Below, one piece after another: positions 9,827 through 17,946 of a stretch of DNA of 64,000 nucleotides. Source of the stretch: Microbispora oryzae. GTDB lineage: Bacteria > Actinomycetota > Actinomycetes > Streptosporangiales > Streptosporangiaceae. Each line of letters begins with the position of its first letter. Positions within the stretch are counted from its first letter, which is position 1. The stretch lies in assembly GCF_017896165.1 (NCBI RefSeq), contig NZ_JAFCNB010000004.1:310001-374000 (forward strand). The letters are read 5' to 3'. The translations under genes were made by a program, and so were the position numbers. The notes beneath the pieces were generated by a model. That model had not been told where the DNA came from. It saw only the letters and a program-made list of their open reading frames with translations, and made no database searches.

Positions 9827-11472
9827 ACCCGGCCACCGCCCTGGCGACCGTCCTGGTCGACGAGCTGGTCCGCTGCGGGGTGACCGATCTGGTGCTCGCG
9901 CCCGGCTCGCGGTCGACGCCGCTCGCGCTGGCCGCGCACGCCGAGCCCCGGCTGCGGCTGCACGTCCGGGTCGACGAGCGGTCGGCGTCCTACCTCGCGC
10001 TTGGCCTGGCCAAGCGGTCGGAGCGCCCGGTGGCGGTCGTCTGCACGTCCGGCACCGCGGCGGCCAACTTCCACCCGGCCGTGATCGAGGCGTCCGAGTC
10101 GGGCGTGCCGCTGCTCGTGCTGACCGCCGACCGGCCGCCCGAGCTGCGCGGCACCGGGGCCAACCAGACGATCGACCAGATCAAGCTGTACGGCTCGGCG
10201 GTGCGGTGGTTCGCCGAGATCGGCGTGCCGGAGGAGCGGCCGGGCCAGGTGGCGTACTGGCGTTCGCTCGCCTGCCGGGCCTATCAGCGGGCGGCCGGTC
10301 CGGTCGACCCCGGCCCGGTCCACCTGAACGTCGCCTTCCGCGAGCCGCTGGTCCCGGACGGCGACACCGGCTGGTGCGAGCCGCTCGCCGCGGAGGAATC
10401 GGGCCCCTGGGTGCGCGCCCGGGTGGCGCCCCCGGCCGCCGCGCTGCACATCCCGCCGACCCGGCGCGGCGTCCTCGTCGTGGGAGACGGCGCCGCCAAC
10501 GTGCGCCGCTACGTCGCCGCGGCCGGGATGGCCGGCTGGCCGGTGCTGTCGGAGCCCAACGGCGGCGGTCGCTACGGCGACCACGCCGTGTCGATGTACC
10601 ACTTCCTGCTGGGCGACCAGGGTTTCGCCGGCGCCCACCGGCCCGACGTCGTGGTCACGCTCGGCCGTCCGGGTCTCTCCCGGCCGCTGCTGTCGTGGCT
10701 GCGGGGGGTCCAGGAGCACATCGTGGTGACGCCCGACCTGGCCCGCTGGCCCGACCCGACCCGCTCGGCCACCCAGGTCGCGCAGGCGGTGGAGATCCCC
10801 ATCGCGGCCGGGAACGACGCCTGGCTGCGGTCGTGGCGGCACGCCGAACACGTGGCCAGGGAGGCGGTCGACGAGGTGCTCGACGCGTCCGGCCTCAGCG
10901 AGCCGCGCCTGGCCAGGGACCTGGCCGAGCTGCTGCCGAACGGCTCGCTGCTGGTTTCCGGGTCGTCGATGCCGATCCGGGACCTCGACCAGACCATGCG
11001 GCCGCGGCGCGGGCTGCGCCTGATGGCCAACCGGGGCGCCTCGGGGATCGACGGCGTCGTGTCGACCGCGATCGGGGCCGCGCTGGCCCACAACGGCCCG
11101 GCCTACGCGCTGATGGGCGACCTGACCCTGCTCCACGACCAGAACGGTCTCGTGCTCGGCCCCCGGGAGCCCCGGCCGGACCTGTGCCTGGTCGTGGTCA
11201 ACAACGACGGGGGCGGGATCTTCTCGCTGCTGCCCCAGGCCGCGCTCGACGACCAGTTCGAGCGGATCTTCGGGACGCCCCACGGAGTCGACTTCGCGCA
11301 CGTCGCGGCCGCCGCGGGCCTGCCGTACACGCTGGTGTCCGAACCGGACGAGCTGCCGAGGGCGCTGAAGGGCGACGGACTGCGCCTGGTCGAGGCGAGG
11401 ACCGACCGCCGGGCCAACGCGGCGATCCACTCGGCGCTGCGCGACGCGGTCCGGGCGGCGATGCGCTCCTGA
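9823..11472 (+). CDS. menD: 2-Succinyl-5-enolpyruvyl-6-hydroxy-3-cyclohexene-1-carboxylate synthase
   Basis: Thiamine-diphosphate enzyme joining isochorismate with 2-oxoglutarate, first committed step of menaquinone synthesis. The 549-residue length is normal for the family. Seen: LAPGSRSTPLAL (residues about 26-37), VRVDERSASYLALG with the conserved Glu, and the ThDP/metal motif GDLTLLHDQNGL followed by VVVNNDGGGIFSLLPQ (about 431-470). The GTG start at 9823 has GGAGGCGGG upstream and a 4-nt overlap with the leader frame. Substrate isochorismate would come from the synthase at 13.8-15.0 kb. Confidence 0.96.
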   Translation: MNPATALATVLVDELVRCGVTDLVLAPGSRSTPLALAAHAEPRLRLHVRVDERSASYLALGLAKRSERPVAVVCTSGTAAANFHPAVIEASESGVPLLVLTADRPPELRGTGANQTIDQIKLYGSAVRWFAEIGVPEERPGQVAYWRSLACRAYQRAAGPVDPGPVHLNVAFREPLVPDGDTGWCEPLAAEESGPWVRARVAPPAAALHIPPTRRGVLVVGDGAANVRRYVAAAGMAGWPVLSEPNGGGRYGDHAVSMYHFLLGDQGFAGAHRPDVVVTLGRPGLSRPLLSWLRGVQEHIVVTPDLARWPDPTRSATQVAQAVEIPIAAGNDAWLRSWRHAEHVAREAVDEVLDASGLSEPRLARDLAELLPNGSLLVSGSSMPIRDLDQTMRPRRGLRLMANRGASGIDGVVSTAIGAALAHNGPAYALMGDLTLLHDQNGLVLGPREPRPDLCLVVVNNDGGGIFSLLPQAALDDQFERIFGTPHGVDFAHVAAAAGLPYTLVSEPDELPRALKGDGLRLVEARTDRRANAAIHSALRDAVRAAMRS

Positions 11473-11608
11473 GGCCCACCGGGCGGGCCTTGAGGCTCAC
11501 CCGGCGGACATGGTCCTGAGGTCCGACCCCGCGTTGGTCCTTCAGAGGGATGCCGCAGTCCGTGCCTGGCGGCAGAATGGGGCGAGGTTTCCCCTTCTGA
11601 GGAGCGAC

Positions 11609-12256
11609 ATGCACGTCGACGAGTGGCTGCAGACCATCCCGTCTGTCTGGGTTTACCTGGCGGTCGGGGTCGTCATCGGCCTGGAGAGCCTCGGCATTCC
11701 CCTGCCGGGGGAGATCGTGCTGGTCAGCGCGGCGCTGCTGGCGGCCAAGGGGGTGGTAAGCCCGCTGACGGTCGGGATCTTCGCGAGCGCGGGCGCGATC
11801 ATCGGAGACTCCATCGGCTACCTCATCGGGCGCAAGGGCGGGCAGCCGCTCTTCGACCGGCTCGGACGGCGGTTTCCCAAGCACTTCGGGCCCGCGCACA
11901 TCGCCAAGGCGGAGCAGTTCTTCGGCCGGTGGGGCATGTGGGCCGTGTTCTTCGGCCGTTTCGTCGCGTTGCTGCGCATCCTCGCCGGCCCGCTCGCGGG
12001 AGCCCTGCGCATGCCGTACTGGCGGTTCCTGATCGCGAACGTGCTGGGCGGCGCGCTGTGGGCGGGCGGCACCACCACGGCGATCTACTACCTGGGCCGG
12101 GCGGCGGACAAGTGGCTGAAGAACTTCTCCTGGGCGGGGCTGGGGGTGGCCGTGGTGTTCGGCCTCGCGACCACGCTGTGGATGAAGCGCAAGGCCGCGA
12201 AGGCGGCCGAGCAGGAGGAGGCGGCGGAGTCCGCCGAGCCCGTCAGCGCGGGGTGA
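11609..12256 (+). CDS. DedA family membrane protein
   Basis: Integral membrane protein of the DedA/VTT superfamily (215 residues), a group linked to lipid-carrier flipping and membrane homeostasis. Typical pattern: LGIPLPGEIVLVSAALLAAKG, then GDSIGYLIGRKGG, FFGRWGMWAVFFGRFVALLRILAGPLAGALRMPYWRFLIAN with the family's F-x-R and G-R-F residues, and a final TM before a charged KAAEQEEAAE tail. ATG at 11609 follows GAGGAG. It begins about 136 bases after menD; a menaquinone link is not implied by family knowledge. Confidence 0.9.
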   Translation: MHVDEWLQTIPSVWVYLAVGVVIGLESLGIPLPGEIVLVSAALLAAKGVVSPLTVGIFASAGAIIGDSIGYLIGRKGGQPLFDRLGRRFPKHFGPAHIAKAEQFFGRWGMWAVFFGRFVALLRILAGPLAGALRMPYWRFLIANVLGGALWAGGTTTAIYYLGRAADKWLKNFSWAGLGVAVVFGLATTLWMKRKAAKAAEQEEAAESAEPVSAG

Positions 12257-12339
12257 TCCACGGGGGACCCCGGGTGTGCCTTCGCCCGGCGGGCCGATCA
12301 AACTGGAACCTGCCCACGAAACAGAGGGAGGTTCGGTCG

Positions 12340-12432
12340 ATGACGGCGCGCCACGACCACCTGCGCTGCCCCCGCTCCTCGTCCCCGCGTCTCCGGCACC
12401 GGTCGCGGCGCCGCGCGGGGGGCGCCGCGTGA
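12340..12432 (+). CDS. Candidate 30-residue Arg-rich leader peptide
   Basis: ATG at 12340 is preceded by GAGGGAGG at workable spacing, and its TGA overlaps the flavin reductase GTG start as GTGA. The peptide MTARHDHLRCPRSSSPRLRH... is strongly basic with a single Cys. It resembles in size and placement the leader peptides found before actinomycete redox and sulfur genes, but does not carry their usual motif. Translation and a regulatory role are inferred. Confidence 0.5.
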   Translation: MTARHDHLRCPRSSSPRLRHRSRRRAGGAA

Positions 12433-12965
12433 GCGCGGACGCGATCGAGGGGGGCTCGCCGCGCGAGGCGTTCCTGTCGGCCTTCCGGCGGCACGCGTCC
12501 GGGGTCGCCGTCCTCACCGTGATGTCGGAGAACGGACCGGCCGGGGTGACGATCACCTCGCTGGCGTCGGTGTCCAGGGAGCCCCCGCTGCTGTCGTTCG
12601 GGATCGCCGTGGCCTCCTCGTGCTGGCCCGCGGTCCGCGACACCGACGGCTTCGTGGTCAACATCCTCGCCGAGGGACAGCACGACCTGGCCGCGCTCTT
12701 CGCCCGCAGGGGAGCGGACCGGTTCGGCCCGCTCACCCGATGGAGCCGCCTGCCCACCGGTGAGCCGCTGCTCGACGGCGTCGCCGCCTGGCTGCGCTGC
12801 CGGGTGCGGGAACGCTTCATCGCCGGAGACCACCGGCTGATCCTCGGCCAGGTCGTCGACGGAGGCTCCGATCCCCGGCACCGCCCCCTGCTCTATCACG
12901 ACGGGACGTATCACGCCCTGATCCCGTACGACCGCCGGAAATCCGCGGGAGGCACCGATGACTGA
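12429..12965 (+). CDS. Flavin reductase family protein (HpaC/SnaC-like)
   Basis: A 178-residue FMN-binding split-barrel protein that would reduce free flavin with NAD(P)H for a partner monooxygenase. Motifs: SAFRRHASGVAVLTV, GVTITSLASVSREPPLLSFGI (FMN-binding region), FVVNILAEGQHDLA and a late GDHRLILGQV. The GTG start (VSADAIEG) makes a GTGA overlap with the small leader frame; longer upstream in-frame starts would run across that leader in another frame. No partner oxygenase is adjacent, so the electron acceptor is unknown. Confidence 0.87.
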   Translation: MSADAIEGGSPREAFLSAFRRHASGVAVLTVMSENGPAGVTITSLASVSREPPLLSFGIAVASSCWPAVRDTDGFVVNILAEGQHDLAALFARRGADRFGPLTRWSRLPTGEPLLDGVAAWLRCRVRERFIAGDHRLILGQVVDGGSDPRHRPLLYHDGTYHALIPYDRRKSAGGTDD

Positions 12966-13011
12966 TCACGGCACGCTGCCGGAGAACCCGGTCGGCCGGG
13001 GTCGCTACGGC

Positions 13012-13029
13012 GACCTTACTTCGTAAAGG
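13012..13029. promoter_or_regulatory. Dispersed motif copy B, before yigZ
   Basis: GACCTTACTTCGTAAAGG, identical over 18 bases to 4861-4878 in front of the TetR gene, and 42 bases before the YigZ GTG. It may place the YigZ gene under the TetR at 4.3-4.8 kb. Confidence 0.55.
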
Positions 13030-13070
13030 CGTCCGGTCGCGCGCCACCGCCCGGCCGGTACAGTGACGCC

Positions 13071-13691
13071 GTGACCGCGTCGTACCGGACGATCAGTGCC
13101 CCCGTCGAGCACGAGACGGAGGTGCGCCGCTCGCGGTTCGTGTGCGCGCTCGCCCCCGCGCCCACCGAGGAGGCCGCGCGGGAGTTCGTCGCCGCGCGCA
13201 GGCGGCTGCACCCCGACGCGTCGCACAACTGCTCGGCGTACGTGATCGGGGACGGGCCACGCCGGGCGGACGACGACGGGGAGCCCGGGGGCACCGCGGG
13301 CACGCCCATGCTGGAGATGCTCGCCCGGCGCGGCTTCGCCGACGTCGTGGCCGTCGTGACCCGATACTTCGGCGGGGTCCTGCTCGGCGCGGGCGGCCTC
13401 GCCCGGGCCTACGGCGGAGCGGTCGGCGCGGCGCTCGACCGGGCGCCGGTGGTGGAGATGGTGCCGGCCACCCTGGTGACCGTCACCGTCGGCCACGCCG
13501 AGGCGGGGCGGCTGGAAAACGACCTGCGCGCCTCGCCGTACGCGCTGCGGGGCGTGGAGTACGGCTCCCGGGTGGCGTTCGAGGTCGCGGTGGCGGCGGA
13601 CGGGATGCCGGGCTTCGAGCGGTGGCTGGCCGCGGCGACCGCGGGCCGCGCGCGGATGTCCGCAGGAGCCCTCGTCCGTCTGCCCCGCTGA
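13071..13691 (+). CDS. yigZ: YigZ/IMPACT family protein
   Basis: A 206-residue protein of the UPF0029 (IMPACT/YigZ) family. The N-terminal domain has SRFVCALAPAPTEEAAREFV, DASHNCSAYVIG, the signature GEPGGTAGTPMLEML and VVAVVTRYFGGVLLGAGGLARAYGGAV (residues about 60-120); the C-terminal DUF1949-type alpha/beta domain follows. Family members are proposed to act in translation or as peptidase-like factors, without a settled reaction. GTG start; a -10-like TACAGT lies 8 bases before it. The 18-base motif upstream is shared with the TetR gene at 4.8 kb. Confidence 0.9.
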   Translation: MTASYRTISAPVEHETEVRRSRFVCALAPAPTEEAAREFVAARRRLHPDASHNCSAYVIGDGPRRADDDGEPGGTAGTPMLEMLARRGFADVVAVVTRYFGGVLLGAGGLARAYGGAVGAALDRAPVVEMVPATLVTVTVGHAEAGRLENDLRASPYALRGVEYGSRVAFEVAVAADGMPGFERWLAAATAGRARMSAGALVRLPR

Positions 13692-13713
13692 CGGCACCGC
13701 TGACCGTCCCCGC

Positions 13714-13761
13714 CGGGCACCCGCCCAGCGCGTCGCCCGGAGGGTGCGCTGCGGGTGCCCG
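13714..13761. terminator. Probable bidirectional terminator
   Basis: Perfect 11-bp inverted repeat (13714-13724 with 13751-13761) with a 26-nt GC-rich loop between the convergent yigZ and isochorismate synthase genes. Confidence 0.5.
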
Positions 13762-13778
13762 CGGTGCTCACCCTCCGC

Positions 13779-15020
13779 TCAGCCCTCCAGGGCGTACTGC
13801 ATGGCGCGGAGCTTGGCCTGCGCCTCCGCCAGCTCGGCGGCGGGATCCGACTTCGCCATGATCCCGCACCCGGCGAAGAGCCGCGCGGTCGCGCCCGAGA
13901 CCTCGGCGCAGCGCAGCGCGATGCCCCACTCGCCGTCGCCGCGCGCGTCGATCCAGCCGACCGGGCCGGCGTAACGCCCCCGGTCCATGCCTTCGAGCTC
14001 GCGGATGACCCGCAGGGCGGTGCCGGTGGGGGTGCCGCCGACCGCGGCCGTGGGATGCATCGCGGCCACCACGTCGAGCACGGAGGCGCCGTCGGACAGC
14101 CGGCCGGTCACCCGGCTGGCGAGGTGCTGCACGTTCGGCAGCACCAGCAGTTCCGGCTCCTCGGGGACGGTGAGCGACGAGCAGAGCGGCGCGAGGGCCT
14201 CCCGCACCGACGCGACGGCGTACGCGTGCTCGTGCCGGTCCTTCTCCGAGGCCCGCAGGGCCGCGCCGCGGGCCTCGTCCTCGGCGGCGTCGGCGCCCCG
14301 CGCCGTGGTGCCCGCCAGGACGAGCGACTCGATCGACTGGCCGCTGTGGCGGACGAGCAGTTCGGGTGTGGCGCCCACCAGGCCGTCGACGGAGAACGTG
14401 TAGCACTCGGGGTAGCGTCCGGCCAGCCGGGCCACCAGGACACGGGGGTCGATGTCGCGCTCGGCGGTGACGGTGAGGTCGCGCGCGAGCACGACCTTGC
14501 CCAGGGCGCCGTCCCTGATCCTCTCCACGGCCAGCGCGACCCGGTGCTCCCACTCCAGGGCGGACAGGGAGCCGTCGCCGTACCGGATGCGGCCGGGATC
14601 GCGGGGCGGCGTCGCGAGCCGGAGGGCGTCGTCGCCGATCGTGGTCAGCCACGCCCGGCCGTTCCTCCGGCCCAGTACGACGCGCGGGACGACCAGGACC
14701 GAGCCGGGCGAGTCGGCGTCGAAGGTGAAGGAGCCCAGCGCCACCGGCCCCGATCCCGGCATCAGGACCTCGTCCTCGATGTCCGCGCCGGCGAAGAGCG
14801 AGGACAGCCACTCCCGCGCGCGGTCGAACCGGCCGGGACCCGGCGGGATGACGGCACGGGCCGCCTCACCCCAGCCCACGAGACCCTCGCCGTGCCTGAT
14901 CCAGGCGTACGGCGCGGAGTCCGGAAGGCGTGCCGGTAGATCCCGTGGATCGCTCACCGCGATCGTTCTGACCACAAGAGGACGGATAAGGGCGACACTC
15001 ACCCGACTCACTCTACGCAC
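13779..15020 (-). CDS. menF: Isochorismate synthase
   Basis: Converts chorismate to isochorismate, here most likely feeding MenD. The 413-residue protein is a chorismate-binding MST-family enzyme: GALGKVVLARDLTV with the general-base Lys (residue about 175), the substrate loop GATPELLVRHSG, LAGTTARG, NVQHLASRVTG, HPTAAVGGTPTG and GPVGWIDARGDGEWGIALRCAEV with the magnesium-binding Glu residues. A DhbC/EntC siderophore role is possible by sequence alone, but no siderophore genes are near while menB, D and E are within 6 kb. GTG start; several in-frame GTGs make the exact start uncertain. Confidence 0.9.
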   Translation of the reverse strand: MRRVSRVSVALIRPLVVRTIAVSDPRDLPARLPDSAPYAWIRHGEGLVGWGEAARAVIPPGPGRFDRAREWLSSLFAGADIEDEVLMPGSGPVALGSFTFDADSPGSVLVVPRVVLGRRNGRAWLTTIGDDALRLATPPRDPGRIRYGDGSLSALEWEHRVALAVERIRDGALGKVVLARDLTVTAERDIDPRVLVARLAGRYPECYTFSVDGLVGATPELLVRHSGQSIESLVLAGTTARGADAAEDEARGAALRASEKDRHEHAYAVASVREALAPLCSSLTVPEEPELLVLPNVQHLASRVTGRLSDGASVLDVVAAMHPTAAVGGTPTGTALRVIRELEGMDRGRYAGPVGWIDARGDGEWGIALRCAEVSGATARLFAGCGIMAKSDPAAELAEAQAKLRAMQYALEG

Positions 15021-15172
15021 GATCTGAACGTGTTCGACCCCAACCCCCCTTGGATGCCCGGGGCCCGGCTGTCAAGCGGCGATAGGGAGTTGGTCACGGA
15101 AGGCTCGCCTTCCCTGGTGGCGATAGAGCACACCTCCAGCGGATCCCTACCTTTGATCTCCCGGAGGTGTTC

Positions 15173-15988
15173 ATGATCCTGAAAATCGGGGCCGTGCTGG
15201 CCGCGTCGATCGTCCTCACACCGGCCGCCGCGCGGGCCGGGACCACGCCGGCGGTGATGGCGGCGCTCGGCGACTCGATCAGCGCCGGGTTCAACGCCTG
15301 CGGCTGGTACGTCTCGTGCACCTCGCGATCGTGGTCCACAGGCGACAACGCGGCGATCGACAGCCACTACCTGCGCCTGCTCGCCCTCACCCCCGCCGTC
15401 AAGGGCCACAACCTGAACTTCGCCGTGCCCGGCTCCACCAGCGCCGACCTGCCCGGCCAGGCGCGCAGGGCCGTCCAGAGCGGAGCCGGCTACGTCACGA
15501 TCCTCATCGGCGCGCAGGACGCGTGCACGGGCACCCCCGCGCAGATGACCCCGGTGGCCGACTACCGCCGCCACATCGACGACGCCCTCGCTGTGCTGCG
15601 GCCGTCCGGGGCGAAGGTGCTCGTCGCGAGCATTCCCGACATCGCCCGGCTGTGGCGGGCCGGCAAGGACAACGCCGTGGCCCGCACGTTCTGGGCGGTC
15701 GGGCACATCTGCCAGGCCATGCTGGCCCGGCCCACCTCGGCCGCGAAGAAGGACGTGGCCCGCCGGGAGGCCGTGCGCGAGCGGGTGATGGCCTACAACG
15801 AGCAGCTCAGGCAGGCCTGCGCCCGGTACGGGCCCGCATGCAGATATGACGGAGGCGCCGTCTTCTCCTATCCCTTCACGCTGAAGCAGGTCAGCGGCTG
15901 GGACTACTTCCATCCGAACGCCGAAGGACAGAAGGCGCTCGCCAAGGTGACGTTCGACGCCGGGTTCCTCGCTCCGCTGGAGCCCTGA
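15173..15988 (+). CDS. Secreted SGNH/GDSL hydrolase
   Basis: A 271-residue exported esterase/lipase-like protein. Signal peptide at residues 1-24 (hydrophobic AVLAASIVLTPAAARA, cut after ARA). Block I is MAALGDSISAGFNACGW with the nucleophile Ser, block II has the Gly in AVPGSTSADLPG, block III TILIGAQDAC carries Ala-Gln where Gly-x-Asn is usual, and block V is WDYFHPNAEGQ with the catalytic His. Four Cys suggest disulfides. ATG at 15173 has GGAGG five bases upstream; the GTG at 15167 overlaps that site. Substrate unknown. Confidence 0.88.
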   Translation: MILKIGAVLAASIVLTPAAARAGTTPAVMAALGDSISAGFNACGWYVSCTSRSWSTGDNAAIDSHYLRLLALTPAVKGHNLNFAVPGSTSADLPGQARRAVQSGAGYVTILIGAQDACTGTPAQMTPVADYRRHIDDALAVLRPSGAKVLVASIPDIARLWRAGKDNAVARTFWAVGHICQAMLARPTSAAKKDVARREAVRERVMAYNEQLRQACARYGPACRYDGGAVFSYPFTLKQVSGWDYFHPNAEGQKALAKVTFDAGFLAPLEP

Positions 15989-16043
15989 CCCCGGCACCTT
16001 CCTCGGGGACCCTGATGCGCGACATGTCCGCGGCGGGGCCGGG

Positions 16044-16649
16044 TCAGAGCCAGCCGTTGTGGCGAGCCAGCCGCGCGGCCTCGATGCGGTTCCTCGTGCC
16101 GGTCTTGCCGATGGCCGACGACAGATAGTTGCGCACCGTGCTCTCCGAAAGGTGGAGCCGGGCCGCGACGTCGGCGACCGTGGAGCCGTCCGCCGCGGCT
16201 GCCAGGACGTCGCGCTCCCGGCCGGTGAGCGGGCTCGAGCCGGTGCTGAGCGCGGCGGCGGCGAGCGCGGGGTCGATGACCCGCTCGCCGCGCAGCACCC
16301 TGCGGATGGCGGCGGCCAGCTCCTCGACCGGCCCGTCCTTCACCAGGAACCCGGACGCGCCCGCCTCCATGGCCCGCCGCAGGTAGCCGGGGCGGCCGAA
16401 GGTGGTGAGGATCAGGACGGCACAGCCCGGCAGCGCCTGCCGGAGGTCGGCCGCGGCGTCGAGGCCCCCGCGGCCCGGCATCTCGATGTCGAGCAGGGCG
16501 ACGTCCGGACGGGTCCGCAGCGCGGCCGCCACGACCTCGTCGCCGGACGGCACCTGCGCGACCACCTCGATGTCCTCCTCCAGCCCGAGCAGCAGGGCGA
16601 GGGCACCCCGCATCATGCCCTGGTCCTCGGCGAGCAGCACCTTGATCAC
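16044..16649 (-). CDS. NarL/LuxR-type response regulator
   Basis: A 201-residue response regulator. Receiver domain: acidic pocket AEDQ, phospho-acceptor Asp in VALLDIEMPG (residue about 54) and LVKDGP with the conserved Lys (about 104). C-terminal GerE/LuxR HTH: LTGRERDVLAAAADGSTVADVAARLHLSESTVRNYLSSAIGKTGTRNR. The GTG start overlaps the kinase stop as GTGA, so the pair is co-translated. It is last in the operon ABC ATPase, permease, kinase, regulator and probably controls that exporter. Confidence 0.93.
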   Translation of the reverse strand: MIKVLLAEDQGMMRGALALLLGLEEDIEVVAQVPSGDEVVAAALRTRPDVALLDIEMPGRGGLDAAADLRQALPGCAVLILTTFGRPGYLRRAMEAGASGFLVKDGPVEELAAAIRRVLRGERVIDPALAAAALSTGSSPLTGRERDVLAAAADGSTVADVAARLHLSESTVRNYLSSAIGKTGTRNRIEAARLARHNGWL

Positions 16650-17941
16650 TCGGTCTCCTCCGCGTGCGGTACGGCTGCGCGCGGCACGGTTTCGTACGGC
16701 ACGGCTTCGTACGGCACGGTCACCCGGAGCCGGAAGCCGGGTCCGGCGGCCGCCCCGGGCGGCGGCGTGGTGGACGGCGCGGTTGTCGGTGCGGCCGGCG
16801 GCGCCGCGAGCGGCCCGGCCTCCATCGTGCCGCCCGCCGCGCCGACCCGCTCGCGCAGACCGGTCAACCCGTTCCCGTAGCCGTTTCTGTGGCCGCTCCC
16901 GTGGCCGTCGCGGTGCCCGTTTCCGTGCCCGGCGCCGTGCGCGCCGTCGTCGCGGATCTCCAGGACGAGCCCGTCGAGCCCGTCGCCGCGGCGCAGGTCG
17001 ATCGTGCAGGTGGCCGCGTCGCTGTGGCGGATCACGTTCGTGACGCCCTCCCGCACGGCCCAGCCGAGCAGGGCCTCCGTCTCCGGCGGGAGGGACACGG
17101 ACGACGCGCTGACGACGACGGCGATCCCGGCGCCGGTGAGGGCCGTGCGCGCGGAGTCGAGCTCCGCCGCGAAGCCCCGCCCCCGATAGCCGGTGACGGC
17201 GGCGCGCACCTCGGTGAGGGCCTGCCGCCCGATCTTCTCGATGTCCGCCGCCTGCCCGGCGGCGGCGCCCGCGTCCACCGGCGCCAGGCGGCGTACGGCC
17301 TCCGCCTTCACCACCATGACCGACAGGGTGTGACCGAGCAGATCGTGCAGGTCGCGGGCGAAGCGGAGCCGCTCCTGGGCCACGGCGGCCTCGGCGAGCT
17401 CTCGCCGGGTGGCCTGGAGCTCCCGGATGGCCTCCCAGAGCCTGATGATGATGGCCGGGACGATTCCCGCCATGAGGGTTCCCCAGGCGAGGGTGAGCAC
17501 GCCGCCGACGTCCTGGGCGCCGCTCCACAACTGACACACCATGCCGGCGAGGCAGATGGCGAACAACGCCACCGGCAGTTCCCGCCCGCGCAGGGCGGTG
17601 CCCGCCGCCACGGCGACCATCGGCATCAGGAACCACCAGTTGTCCTGGAAGCCGGCGGCGGCCGCGAACGCCGTCACCATGAGGAACGGAAGCGTCCGGG
17701 TGGCCCGCCGCCGGTCGGTGAACGCGAAGTGGACGACGACGCAGTAGAGGGCGGCGGAGGCGACGAGGGCCGCCGCCGCGAGCCAGACGGGATGGGACCG
17801 GCCGTGGACGGTGTCCCACACGCCTCCCGCCGTGAAGGCGGCCCACATGTACATGCCCCTGGCGTCGGGCCCCTTCTCGTCCTTGCCGAGCGGGTCCAGC
17901 CACACGTCGCGCCGGTCACTCATCGGTTCAAAGGATGTCAT
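16646..17941 (-). CDS. DesK-type sensor histidine kinase with His/Gly-rich ATP-lid insert
   Basis: A 431-residue membrane kinase. Five or six TM segments lie between residues about 33 and 168; the HisKA_3 phospho-acceptor is FARDLHDLLGH (His about 199), N-box REGVTNVIRHSDA, then the G-box. Between the Asp-Asp-Gly of the G1 box and GLTGLRERVG lies an unusual run of GH/GN/RDG repeats (encoded at about 16868-16948). The C-terminus is a second low-complexity run of PYE/PRA/PHA units. ATG at 17941 is 5 bases after the permease stop. Partner is the response regulator that overlaps its stop. Confidence 0.92.
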   Translation of the reverse strand: MTSFEPMSDRRDVWLDPLGKDEKGPDARGMYMWAAFTAGGVWDTVHGRSHPVWLAAAALVASAALYCVVVHFAFTDRRRATRTLPFLMVTAFAAAAGFQDNWWFLMPMVAVAAGTALRGRELPVALFAICLAGMVCQLWSGAQDVGGVLTLAWGTLMAGIVPAIIIRLWEAIRELQATRRELAEAAVAQERLRFARDLHDLLGHTLSVMVVKAEAVRRLAPVDAGAAAGQAADIEKIGRQALTEVRAAVTGYRGRGFAAELDSARTALTGAGIAVVVSASSVSLPPETEALLGWAVREGVTNVIRHSDAATCTIDLRRGDGLDGLVLEIRDDGAHGAGHGNGHRDGHGSGHRNGYGNGLTGLRERVGAAGGTMEAGPLAAPPAAPTTAPSTTPPPGAAAGPGFRLRVTVPYEAVPYETVPRAAVPHAEETE

Positions 17942-17946
17942 ACGGG

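Noticed and set aside
8812-11430. Long 872-codon open frame on the minus strand across menB and menD
   Set aside because: Antisense shadow of two well-recognised genes; Arg/Gly/Pro-rich translation without domains, produced by very GC-rich codon bias.
13755-14939. 394-codon plus-strand frame opposite menF
   Set aside because: Antisense to a complete isochorismate synthase; composition is that of a shadow frame.
16044-17903. 619-codon frame containing the response regulator
   Set aside because: Everything before the GTG at 16649 is an out-of-frame reading of the kinase gene.
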